Source of the DNA: Lasiosphaeria ovina
Lineage: Eukaryota; Ascomycota; Sordariomycetes; Sordariales; Lasiosphaeriaceae
DNA: 64,000 nucleotides
Assembly (NCBI GenBank): GCA_033439765.1
Contig: JAULSN010000001.1
Coordinates: forward strand, 4,154,001-4,218,000
Direction: 5' to 3'
Part shown: positions 1 to 12,031 of the stretch, one piece after another
How positions within the stretch are numbered: the stretch's first letter is position 1
How the letters are laid out: every line of letters begins with the position of its first letter
Translations under genes and position numbers: made by a program
Notes under the pieces: generated by a model
Database searches by the model: none
What the model saw: only the letters and a program-made list of their open reading frames with translations
Told to the model about the DNA's origin: nothing

Positions 1-2198
1 CTGCATGCGTCTGCTCGTTTCCGCCTGCAAGCACGAGGCCTTTCCTGCCATGCATTGAGCATTCGAGTAATAAGGAGTCTTGCAGACATCAGGATCATTA
101 CAGACTTCAGATGCTGATATTACGGAGAACGGATCAATGTTGGACTTTGGCACGTTGCCGACCTCCTCCGTTCAGCCAACTGTAAACGGCAATAAGGTCA
201 CTTTGCCTCTTACCTATCTGGTCGATAATCCCCGGTTCCTGTATGTTCCTTGCAGAAGCCAAAAACCTCCTGCATGATACATCACCGCTAGAGGTAGTAC
301 CTTTGTGGGGGGCTAGCGGCGCGCGCTTGAGGGGCAAAGATAAAAAAGAGGCATGGGCATCCGAACTCCGAGCTGTTGTTTGACTGCTCGACCGAGGCGG
401 TAGACCGAGGCGGTAGTCCCGTAGACAGATAAGAGCCAGGTCTTTGATTTGGAAGAGACGGAGAGACTTAAGCAATACCCGCTAGAAACGCCGTCCGTTG
501 ATTATCAATAAAACAGTTGGTTGACCAACATGAAAGAGATCGTCAAACATAAGATGGCGAACTACAAGGCCCACTGATGGGGCACTGACCTGACGGCAGG
601 CACATGTGGCGCCGGCCAGAACTGCGACCCTGGTCCCTGAATTATCCCACGTTGGGGCACAGGACAGGACAAGGGGGGGCATGGGCCTGCCCAGGAGTCG
701 ACGGTGAGGCTGTTCCGCGCTAACTGGCAGCATCTGGGACAGTTCAAGGAACCAACCCGACAAGAATGAACACGGGCAAACGACCACAACGACGACCCAG
801 AGAGTCAGAGGGAAAAGACCGACTTGGGTAGCCATATCGAGTCCCGCTCGGGAAAGTGAGCAAGGGGCCGGATGGACCGGGAATTCTGCTCATCAATCAT
901 TTACGCTGAGCCCGTCCGGCAAGTCGCTGACGGGCGAGAGCTTGTCACCAACAGCCAGCGAGCGGGGCCGCTGATGGACGGGATGGTGGTGTACATGCTG
1001 GACGATGACCCCTTTACCAACGATCCGCGAATTCATCAAAGAGAAAAAAAAGACACGTTATCAAGGCAAAGGCATTGCAAGGCCCCACCAACACCAACGC
1101 CTAAGAACCTAAATTTGGTCTTTGTTTTTTGAAAGCCCAAAGATGACCCAACACAAGCCGTCCGGCCTGGCGTCGCTCGTTGGCCCGGTTTCGAGATCAA
1201 AGGGCAAAAGTCGCGGCCCGGCTAAGTTGCGGGCAAAGGAACCCGCGAGGGCAGTGTTTCAGAATCTCGACGTTTTACGGACGCTCCGTATCTCGGGTGG
1301 AAAGTGATGGGCGTTGTTAGTGAGGGATCTCCAGAATTGCCGCCTCCCTGTAAATTCGATTTATTTCAAAGGCACAGAAAGGCCATTGTCGAAAGGGCAG
1401 AAGACAAGAAAAAAGCGTTCCCGCGCGAAAGAGATAAGGGACGCCAGTGCGAACCTGGCTCCCCCCGTTTACGTGCGTTTGACGAACCGAGCCCTGCCCT
1501 GGCCCCCTGGCGATACCCAGATGCGGACGCATGCATGCTCCTCCAAACATGGAGACGAGATGGTTTACTGTGCGCTACAAGATACTCGAAATTGTTATGG
1601 TACTCTATAATTCATGTGTAGAAAGAGCAGGTAGCCATCTTTCTGCACAGATATATACAGAGGTCAAAGAGATAGCCCGGTGGTTTGCCAGAGATTAAAA
1701 ATGTCTGGCCGTGATCTTATCAAACAGCCCAGGGCAATGGACAAACAGTAAATAATAGAAGCGCTAAGTAAAAGGGTATGCAACGACCTAACTCACTCTG
1801 GATCAGGGCTTTACGCTAGGGAGAGGGGAAGTGGCTTGAAGCACACCCGAAGGCATGGCGGTATTTGGAAGGCGCTATCCATGTGGATGAGAGGCAGAGC
1901 CATGAGCTGCAGCTGCCCTATCTTCTTTTTTATTTTCTAATTCCCGCTCGACAACAATTTCCAAGGTTGAACATCATTTTGCACGTCGTTGTGCCCCTTC
2001 ATCAGCGCCGGCTTAGGGCGTCTGGACGGTTGGCAATCTCGGCCCCGTCTGGTTTTTAGATCTCGCGTACGGTATCGGACGGGAAAGCTGGGTCACATCA
2101 CGACTCGCTGCAGCTGGAGAGACAGAGCCGGTGGGCTTGCCGGTCTCAGAGACAGCAGGGCAATCCACAGCCGCAGTTACAGGCTGCCCACCGCCCAC

Positions 2199-2233
<35 letters not shown>

Positions 2234-2473
2234 AGTGTGCGCATCCACACCCGCCCAGGCGGGATCTCGGCGGGAACCCTGCGGCACCGACATCGCGACG
2301 AGGAGAGCAGCAGCAGACGAACGGTTGATAACATATGCAGCCCCCGTCCCGTCCCTGGCTACCTCTACCCCGACTCTCTGCGACTGTGCCACCCTGCGCA
2401 CAACACGCTTTCTGCGGTCCTACCTACTTAGTAGGTTGCCCTGCTGGGTAACGTTAGGCCGCTCCGGCAGAGG

Positions 2474-2504
<31 letters not shown>

Positions 2505-2678
2505 AAGAGCGGGCGAAAGAGACTGACAAGCCCGAGTTAATAATATATGCGACGTCAATCAGGGTCACCCAGGCAGCTCGAAACCTCGGCGAGCTGTCCT
2601 GCGTTAAGCTCTGACCCCCCCAGACTCTCGCACACCAATTGGCCCAGGCCCACGACCCAGCCTGCCGCATAGTGGACC
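1..2678. other. Intergenic region, no supported gene
   Basis: Only short, unconserved open frames are present on both strands. The right part is probably promoter and 5' leader of the RhoGAP gene that starts at 2679. It holds a six-base TGTGCC repeat (about 2202-2231), a GA run (about 2481-2505) and a TACCTACTTAGTAGGT near-palindrome at about 2421-2436. No transposon or RNA gene was seen. Confidence 0.6.
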
Positions 2679-5600
2679 ATGTCGCAGCTTGCGCTCCAGA
2701 GCGACCAAGGCCTGCTGACCCAACTTCACCACGGGCAGCGTCTTGCGCACTCAAGTCCGACTGCTATGGACTCATACCAGGACAGTCCTACTATCGGGAG
2801 GACGCAAATGCTCTCCCTAAGCCGCCCCCAAGGCTACACAACCAATAGCCCGTTGCCAACAGCCTCTTCATCCACGGGAAGCTCCAGGTACGACTGCTCC
2901 GTCTGCCCCCCCCCGTCTCCCCGTCCCCCCCGTCCGTCATTGCCCGCTTGGTCCCCACTTTCTTTTGCTTTGTTCTTGACCGTGACTTGCCCTATCTCTT
3001 CTGCCTCTCTCTCGCCCAACTCCTGGGGCTCGGCTTGGGCGTCGTTGGGATACGCTGTTTTCTTGCCTCTTTCGATCGAGTTCTGTCTGCTGCGTCAGGC
3101 ACGCTGCCTCTTGGCCATCCATAGGCTCTGGACAGACTCTACGTTGGGAACCAAGACTCTCGCGCTGCCCTGCGCTGCCCGCGCTAGACTAAGCACTGCA
3201 AATCGGCTTGTCGCCGGCGCCTGCTTGGTTATTCGACTCTGCTGTGCGACTTGTGCCAGGCACATCGCTGCAGTGTCCACAAATACTGATCCAATCCCTT
3301 CGCCTGTCACAGGTCCACGCGGAATCCCGCGCCGAGCCCGTCATATACAAGTGACAGCACCGTCTCCCCTCCGACGAGTCCCGGCACAACGCGATCCGTC
3401 TTCCCCTCTCCCCCGCAAGACTCTCGCACAACCGCTGCCGCCGTTCCTCGAATAGTCACTACTTCGGCTTCCGAGGAGCATCCTTCGCAACCATCTGGGA
3501 AGACTTACTACAACAGTGACTCCTCGGGTGCCGCTACACCTGAGCAAAGAAGCCCTGGGTGCGTTGCCGTGATGGAAGCCCTTCGCCCTGCCCTACCCCC
3601 ACGGCGGCGGGGGTTGTTGCCACAGACAGGTGTTGAACACCGTGCTGACCATCTTCGTGCCAGACCGGTCCCGTCTCCCCTCTCTCAGAGGTTCCCGAAT
3701 GAGGCTCGCAGCGTCTCCGACTCAGTGGTAGCTCCAAGGTCTCTAGGAGGGTTCTCTGTAGGCCAGTCCTCGACCATGGCTGGCCCGTCGAGCGTTCGAG
3801 CAGATCTCGGCAAGGGTGCGCCGAGGAATTCGTCCATGGACTCGGCCATATCAGCCATATCCTCGAGGTCGAATCCTAACAAGGCATCCCAAGAGAACGG
3901 CCCGGGCACGACGGACATTGCACATCTAATAAAGACAGCCGGCAGCGCCGAGGCGGTCATCCAGTATTTGCTAAAGGAGAAGCAGTCGCAGTCGCAGCAA
4001 AACGCACAGCTATGGCGGTTGGTCGACAAGCAGAGGGCCATGATTTTGGGCCTCAATAAGGACCTCGAAAGGGCCTTGAAGGACAAAGAGAAATACAGGA
4101 AGAAACTGAAGGAGGTGATGAGCGACGTTGAGGTGCCACCCGTCCCGCCGGTGCCAGTACCGAGAGCAAACGGAGCAAGCAAGAATGGCCCTGGCGCGGT
4201 CAGTTCACTACCAAAGGAACAAGTTGTGGAGGTTCCAGCGTCGCCAGGGCTGGACCTGGACAGCCAGAAACAGTCGCCAGTTGACGTGGAAATGGCCCCA
4301 TATCCAATAACGCCTCCGGCAGACCAACCGACCTCCAATAGCAACAATAGCGACTCGTTTGCTGCCGTTGGGGAGCTCCTGGATCCTTCTCACTCGATGC
4401 CAAAGGCGAGCGAGCACGCTTTCGATCAATTCGACCCAGATCAGCAAGAACGGGATGCTGAGGCCGTCCAGAAGAAGGACGACGAGGCCAAAGACCTCCA
4501 CCATGTCAATGTTGCCCTCCCGCCCTCTCGCGCCGCACCTCGCGAGCCGCCAAAGATGCCTCCCCCACGACTGCCTGCAGCCCCCCCAGAGCGATCGCCC
4601 AAGCTCGATGAGGGAATCGCCCATTTCCCTCCACCTCCGGCGCCGCCACCGCGAAAGCCACCTCCGGCACCTTTGCACCTGAAAAATGTTCAACAGAGTC
4701 CCACCATACCGCTTGACGAGGACCTGGATTCTGACACCGACTACGACGATATTCTCGAAGTTGATGAGATTGGCCGCGACGATAGAAGGGGTCGCAGGAG
4801 AACAAGAGAGGAGGACGAGCGAGAGCGCGAAATTGTGGTTCAAAAAGAGGCAGAAATACGCAGCCTATCGAAAAAGAGCAAGAGCAGTAGTCGGAAGGGC
4901 ACACCGAAGGAGGATGTGCAGCCGACGATCAATGATCCGATACCAGCCAGCCCTCGGTTGGTTAAGACAACAATGTCTCTCCCGCACCGAGAGCACGTTT
5001 CGTCGCTCGCGGGAGTCTTGAGCGGCGCTCCACAAGATCGATCCATCGGCATGGGATTGCTGAGTCCAGGCCTCCCATCCAGCCCGAGGCCGATGAACCT
5101 GAAGTCGCCGGTGTCCTCTCCGCCTCTCTCGCCTCTCGGCATGGCAAATTTCCCGGGCGCACCCCTGTCTCCAAGACCGCCACGGGGTCCTATTCCCCTT
5201 CCTCCTAACACTCCTCTTCAAACACCTTATCTAGCGCCGGATGCTGCTCCCTTGTCATTGAAGTCCCCTAAGCCTCTTAATATTGTTAAGAAGGGACAGG
5301 AGAGTGCTGGCCCGTCGAGCCCGGTAAAGAGCTCTCCCGACCTTCGGGCAGACAGGAAGAGGATATACAAGGGTCTTGTGACGGAGGAATATCCGGATCT
5401 CTTGCTTCCTCCGAATGCTCTCCCGTCCATTGACATCAAGGTTGCATCGTCTCGTATGAAGCCGTCGCGAGCCAGTTTAATATCCTTAACGCAGCTGGAA
5501 GAGGATCCCGTATTCACCCTGGCTATCTTCTCAAGAGCCGACGGCGGAGAGTTATGGCGTGTCGAGAAAGATTCGCCGTCGTTGGCTAAACTCGACCAAA

Positions 5601-7807
5601 GGCTGAAGCAGTGCCCGGCTTTCACCGCGAAAACTCCGGACCGATCCCTTTTCAGCGGGCACGCACCCGCAAAACTCGATGCTCGCCGCGTCGCGCTCAA
5701 CTATTATCTGGATGAGCTGCTCAACACGCCGTTGGATACTGCAACAGCTCTCGACCTCTGCAGATATTTGTCCACGAATACGCTGCCACCCAATGCTGAC
5801 GAAACCGGGGGTTCCACTGCTGATATCCCAGAAGAGTCGGCTCAAAAAACTGGACCGGGTGGGCGACCTTTCCGTACCGGCTACCTGACGAAGCGTGGAA
5901 AGAATTTTGGGGGTTGGAAAGCAAGGTTTTTTGTCCTTGACGGCCCCCAGCTGAAGTACTACGAGACTCCTGGTGGCGCTCATTTGGGAACTATAAAGTT
6001 GCCAAAAGCACAGATTGGCAAGCAGTCTCAGCATAACAATGATGGCTCCCCAGCACGTGGCTCTGGGCCGGACGAAACTGACAACCAGTATCGCCACGCC
6101 TTTTTGATTCTGGAGCCGAAGAAAAAAGACCCGAACAGTCTGACCAAGCATGTCTTATGCGCCGAAAGCGATAGGGAGCGCGACCAATGGGTTGACACTC
6201 TGCTGCGCTGGATTGACTATAGGGACCCGGAAGAAGAGGAGCGCTACAGGAAGGAGCAAACGCATGATCGCAATGGGTCCGCTACGTCCGAGAGAGTTAA
6301 CGGCCCAAATTTGAAGAAACAACCGGGCCAGGGCAAGCAGCAGCCAGTTGGCGGCGAAGAAAACCTGATTGGTGTCAACTACGAAGCCACGAGGCAGGGC
6401 GACATTCCTCAGGGCGCGCCGCCAAAGGGGAGGCAGCAGAATCACGACACACTCCAGGGGCATACGATGTCGTCTCAGCCGACATATACTATCTCGGCTC
6501 CTCGCGACCCCCAGGTCATTACCAACTCGGAACCCGCCGGAGGTAAACTGGGGATGGCTCTTTCGCCGCCGAACCAGGAAGAGAAGAAGGCGAGAAAACG
6601 CAGCTTCTTCGGTTTTGGCCCCAAGACGAGATCGCCGAGCGACGGCCAGGACTCGCTTTACGGGGATAATAACTCTGGTATGAATGGGCAAACTAGCATG
6701 TATGGCGGTCCTGTTCGGCAGGTATTCGGAGCAACTCTCGCTGAGGCGGTCCGATACAACTCTCCGGTAGACGTGAGGGTGCCACTACCTGCCGTGGTCT
6801 ACCGGTGCATTCAGTTCCTGGACGCCAAGAACGCCTTTTACGAGGAAGGCATTTTTCGTCTGAGCGGATCAAACTTGGTCATCAAGCAGCTTAAGGAGCG
6901 CTTCAACGTCGAGGGCGACATCAACCTGCTTACGGATGAGCAGTACCACGATATTCACGCTGTCGCTTCCCTGCTCAAAGCCTACTTCCGGGAGCTGCCA
7001 ACGACTATTCTGACCAGCGATCTGCGTGTGGAGTTTATCGCGGTCACCGAGATGTCAAACCAAAAGGAGAAACTCGCAGCGCTTTCCCAACTCGTGCAGC
7101 GGCTTCCGCAAGCCAACGCCACCATCTTGAAGTATCTGATTGCGTTTTTGATCAAGATCATCAGCCACTCGGACGTGAACAAGATGACGGTGCGCAACGT
7201 TGGCATTGTTTTCTCGCCGACTCTTAATATCCCCGCCCCCGTCTTTGCTTTGTTCCTCCAGAATTTCCAAGCTGTCTGGAACATTGATCCAGCCGAGTAC
7301 GAGCCGCCAATCTTGGATGCGGATGGAAACGAACGATCGTCGATGTCAACAGATCGACCATCGTTTCAGCAAGAAAGGCGTCCCTCCGACGGGCGTCCGT
7401 CCACCTCGCACAGCGATTCGCCTCACAGACAGCGTATGATGGAGGCGGTCCTTGAAGGACATTCGAACCGAAACACGCCAACCCCACCGCCGATATTGAG
7501 CATGCAACAGGTTGCGCAAATGAACGCAGCAACATTGCAGTCGAGGAGCTCGCCGACTCCTCCACCACAACGTCCCACCTACGAACCGCAATATGCCGGC
7601 CAGCAGAGACCGGCATATGAGACGAGCTTCGTGCAACCGAGCCATGATAGCTCGCACCTTCAGGCCCCCACAGGGGCCAACAGCAATGGGCTTTCGCCTG
7701 CTCCCTATGACCAGCCATACAAGAGCCGCCGTGAGAGCTCCATGTTTATGGGCAACCTCTCACACCAAGGTTCCAAAAGCCGCCTGAGAGAGGAGAGCCA
7801 ATTCTAA
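2679..7807 (+). CDS. BEM3: BEM3-like Rho GTPase-activating protein (PX-PH-RhoGAP)
   Basis: Predicted GAP for Rho-family GTPases, chiefly Cdc42, acting in polarised growth at the plasma membrane. Proposed exons are 2679-2887, 3313-3558 and 3664-7807 (about 1532 residues). The first intron joins in phase and yields a continuous Ser/Pro-rich N-terminus. The second, 105 nt with a CTGAC branch site, is less certain because it is also an open frame. A PX domain lies at about residues 765-870. A PH domain at about 886-1010 contains RTGYLTKRGKNFGGWKARFF. A RhoGAP domain at about 1170-1350 carries EGIFRLSGSN, whose Arg (about 1216) is the expected catalytic finger. The N-terminal half and tail are disordered, with proline clusters and an acidic RREEDER-type stretch. 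The PX-PH-GAP order is that of yeast Bem3. The ATG is the first one in frame before the first donor. Confidence 0.9.
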
Positions 7808-8862
7808 TTCGTTTTGCGTATCTGCTTCATCAGAGGTGGATGGGGGTCCGAAAATGGTCGGAGTTTTTGCCTTCTTGGAGTTTGGCTCAAGCCTTGCTCG
7901 TTTCAAGTTGTTCCTTTCTGTAAAAGATACCATTTCATCCTTGAAATCTTTTCTCTATTTTTTTGTTCTGTCTCTTTTTGTATTCCTTTGGTTTGGTGTG
8001 CGGCCCATATTTTCTTGGTCTATCTCTCTCATAACTATATGATCCATACACGACTTGACTTGACCGAGGATGGGGAAGATGGGGCCACGCTCTAATATAA
8101 TCACGGCTATTTACCAGGGGCCCACGGTAACATGAAGGAAGACGCTCTACGACCGACGGCTGGCGTCGAATCTCGGCGTCACATCATGGGACTCGGGTGT
8201 GCTTGTAATGATGATAGGCTTGGGATTTAGCGCTGGGAAGGAGATACCAAGGTTGGATAGGGGGCTCCCGTGGTATGATCTGTAAAATTAGGAGTGTGGC
8301 ATGGCGTTTTGTTCTATTCAAGGACCTCGACAGAACTTCACCCGTAAGTCTATTTGCCGTACAAGTCGATTTGGCACATGAATCTTTTATGATAAAAATA
8401 AATACTTTTATTGAATTTGAGTTAGAGTACATGCATTTCGTCCTCACCTCGATCAACTTCCGTATCGAGACGGTGGCCATTACGAACTACGTATCTGTAA
8501 TTCCGTATGTGTGTGTACCAAGCGCGTATAAGGGGAGCAACTTGGACCTACTGTACGTAGTAGATGTGCACGGGCCATGTCGGAGGTCGCACTCCGTCTC
8601 TTGGCGAGCCTTTGTTCCTGGCGCTTATCAGACCCCAGGGCCAAGGGACGATAAGCTTACAGAATATGAGATGGCGGCAATTGAACGACAGGTGGGCTGG
8701 TCTGATTATTCTGTAACAAGCACCCCACCTTGTCTTGACGGCGCTCGGAAGTCTCGGGTGCGTGACCCCGACTTCGTTTTGCGTGCTCTGACCTAAGGAA
8801 GTTTATCGGCGAGTCGGGTGTACCAAGCCCGTTATCAACAGACGGCGTCCGTCGTCAGAAAA
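7808..8862. other. Intergenic region between BEM3-like and Zn2Cys6 genes
   Basis: This holds the presumed 3' UTR of the RhoGAP gene, which has T-rich stretches at about 7960-8030, and the promoter and leader of the transcription factor. AT content rises around 8380-8440. No conserved open frame is seen on either strand. Confidence 0.6.
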
Positions 8863-11800
8863 ATGGCCGCTGCTATGGACTCGGCGTCGCTCGATCCACG
8901 ACTCCGCGACGGCCCACTCACTGGAGGAGCTGCAGCGACAAAATCGAGAGGAACCCCGGCGACGATCGTGACAGCGTCAGCCCCTGGAGCTGGAGCCGGA
9001 GCTGGACCCGGAACTGGAGGAGGAGCAACAGCACGAGGAGGACATCGAGTATCGCAAACAATAGACGCACAAGCACAGGTACAAGCACAGAGCCAAGGCC
9101 AGGCACAAGCCCAGATACACGCACGCACGCACTCGCACTCACACTCACACGCACACGCACACGCAAACGCACATGCGCACACACTCGGGCACGCCGACGG
9201 ACAAGGTCCTGCATCGGCGTCGTCGTCCCTCCTCCCCCAGACCCCCAACGCCTCGACGTCAACGCCGCCGACCGCCGATGACTACCACTCTCCCTCGCCC
9301 GGCGCCGATGGCACGCCCGGAGACCCCAAGGGCGATGCCAAGAAACCACGCTCCTGCGAGAGCTGCCGTGGTCTGAAGGTGCGCTGCGAGCCAGACCCCG
9401 CCAACCCCGACGGGCCCTGCAAACGCTGCGCCAAAGCCAACCGCGCCTGTGTCGTCACCCAGCCCACACGCAAGCGACAGAAGAAGACGGATAGCCGTGT
9501 TGCCGAGCTGGAGAAGAAGATCGATGCCCTTACGGCAAGCTTGCAGGCCACAAGAGGCGGCATCGCCAACAGCATCCAGGCAGCAACCCCCCAGCCTACT
9601 CCCGCCGGTTCGGGAAGTGCTGTGCCGGTCAGCGGGAGCGTATCGAGTACCGGCTCTAGAGCAGGCGCTGCATCGCTGGGCAGGGACGAGAGCGTTCCCG
9701 CTTCCGGCGCGTCCCGCGGCACTGGGTTTCATTCCCCGTCAACGGTAACGGTAAGAGAATGGCCGTCTCAACCCCGGGAGCAATCCTCGTCTTCGTACCA
9801 GCCGTCGGCGCCCTCGCGGCTGCCAGCTACTGCTGCTCCGCCGGCCGTGGCAGGTCAGAAGAGGAAGCTGGCCGACACCAGGGATGTGGCCGCCGCCGAG
9901 AGTGCGCGGGAAGCTCCGCCAGCCACGCCACAGCCACGCCCTGAGGAGGTCCCAGACATTATCGACCAGGGCATCATCACTCTGGCAGAGGCGGGTGAGT
10001 TTTTGGAGCGGTATACCGATCGCATGTCTCCACACATGCCAGGGGTTGTCTTCCCGGCAGGCACAACTGTCGACGATCTAAGGGCAGCGCGGCCGGTCCT
10101 GTTTCTTGCCATCATGACGGCCGCCTCCAACGAGAGGCCAAACCTGCAGCGAGTTCTCACCAAGCAGCTTATGCAAGTGCTCGCCGACAAGATAGTCGTT
10201 GTAGGGGAGAAGAGGCTCGAGCTTGTCCAGGCGCTTCAAGTGTCGGTGATATGGTACTGGCCGCCAGAACGATTCGAGGAGCTCAAGTTCTACCAGCTCG
10301 TACACATGGCTGCCGTCATGGCCATGGACATTGGTCTCGGTCGGAAGAAGCAGGGCAAGGCCGGGTTTCGCAAGCACATCCTTCAGAGCTGGCGAGATCA
10401 TCCGTTCCGCAAACTAACCCCTCCCGATCCCACCACCATCGAGGCGAGGCGGGCCTGGCTGACTTGCTTCTTCTTGTCCGCGAGCACGTCCATGGCACTG
10501 CACCGTCCAAATCTCATCCGCTGGTCTCCTTTCATGACCGAGTGTGTGGATGTCCTCGAGTCCTCGCCTTTAGCGGCGCCAACAGACAAATACCTGTGCC
10601 AGTTGGTGTGGACCCACAGGCTGGCCGAGGAGGTCGGGATACACTTTTCCATGGACGATCCCATGACAACGCCCAATATTGCCGACTCGAGGACGCAATA
10701 CGCACTGAGGGGTTTCGAACGTGAGCTGGATAAGTTCCGCACCTCGACACCCCAGGAGCTACGACAACGTAAGTGGAGAGATTCCCGTGACATGATGCTC
10801 GGCGCAGTGTAGATTTGACTAACCGTCAACAGCTTCGCTCAGACTTTCGTTCCATGTGGTGAGCCTGTATATGCATGAGCTGGCCACTCAAAATGAATTT
10901 GGCGATGAAGGCAAAATGATTCCAACCAACGACAACCAAGATGCCCTCGACATCGCTCTGACGCCCGCCCACATCAGCGCCCTCTCGGCGTGTCTCACCG
11001 CCATTGACGGCATCTTCGAGATATTTTTGTCGCTCGAGGTCGAAGCCATACGCTGTTTGCCCATCTTCTACCTTGTGCGCGTCGCGTATGCCACAGTAGT
11101 CCTGATCAAGATATACTTTGCCGCTTCGTCGCCCAAGAGCGAGCTCGGAAAGGTTATTGACAAGGACAACATGAAGGTGGAGCAGCATCTTGACAACCTG
11201 CGCGAGAAGTTCCGCGCGGCGGCAACCGACGAGAAGAGCCGCCCTGCTTCCAAGTTTCTCATTGTCCTCGTCATGCTCCGTTCCTGGTTCCAATCGCAGA
11301 AGCAAAGCCAGAACCAGAATCCGGGCGCGCCGCTGACTGGGCCTCCACCCTGTTTGAAAGAGACGGGACAGCGGTACGCCGACTCTGCTGTCTCGGCATC
11401 GTACACTTCACGCAGAAGCAGCACAGATAGGGAGGGACCCCAGCAACCTGACTACTCGACGACGGCCAACACGCCGCTGCAGCTGCTGTCCGAGGTCGCA
11501 ACCGGCCAGAACTCGGCCAACGTTAATGCTGCTGCTGCCAACTCGATGCTGCGGCCCAATGGCACCAACGTCTTGGATATGCTCTCGTCGGTACCCAACA
11601 CAACCGGTGCCGGTGGCACCGGCGGTAACTCGTCGGCTTCGTGGTACGGCAACGCCCGGCCGCCGCCATACATGCCATACGGCTCCACGCCAGCCTCGGA
11701 CAGCACTGCGGGAGATACGCCAGGTGGTGGTGGAGGCGCCGGCGGTAACTCGGGCACAAACGTGTTCAACGGCCAGTTCCCGGCGCCGTGGCTAAACAAC

Positions 11801-12031
11801 GCCTTCTCGGCAGATTTTGACTACTCGATGCTCGGCGACGGCTTCGCCCACGCCATGGACCTCACCCTCGGCGGCTTTGGCGACGGCAGCAGTGCTATGG
11901 AGGAGAGCGTCCTCTACGTCATGCAGGAGCCGCCGTGGTTCATGCCGCCGGCTGCCGCCGGCGGCGCTGCTGCTGGGACTGGCGTTAATGGCTCGGTCGG
12001 GAACGTGATTGCTAGCGGGTTTGACTTTTGA
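8863..12031 (+). CDS. Zn2Cys6 fungal transcription factor
   Basis: Predicted nuclear DNA-binding regulator of about 1034 residues. Exons are 8863-10768 and 10833-12031. The 64-nt intron has a GTAAGT donor, a TGACTAAC branch site and a CAACAG acceptor, and it restores one frame. The binuclear cluster has six cysteines at about residues 165, 168, 175, 186, 189 and 196 (motif CESCRGLKVRC, then CKRCAKANRAC). A basic linker RKRQKK and a coiled-coil-like VAELEKKIDALTASL follow, as in Gal4-type dimerisers. A middle region with RPVLFLAIMTAAS and VIWYWPPERFEELKFYQLVH resembles the fungal-specific regulatory domain of the LEU3/WAR1/PrtT group; that resemblance is my inference. N-terminal QAQAQ and HSHSHAHAHA runs come from simple repeats at 9061-9190. 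The target genes cannot be told from the sequence. The start could also be the ATG at 8875. Confidence 0.9.
9061..9190 (+). repeat. Coding microsatellite in the Zn2Cys6 gene
   Basis: Imperfect repeats of CAAGCACAGG-like and CACTCACACGCA-like units encode alternating Gln/Ala and then His/Ser/Ala residues ahead of the zinc cluster. The tract is expected to vary in length between strains. Confidence 0.8.

Noticed and set aside
4208..4843. 211-codon minus-strand open frame
   Set aside because: Antisense to the coding region of the BEM3-like gene, which carries clear PX, PH and RhoGAP domains in the other strand.
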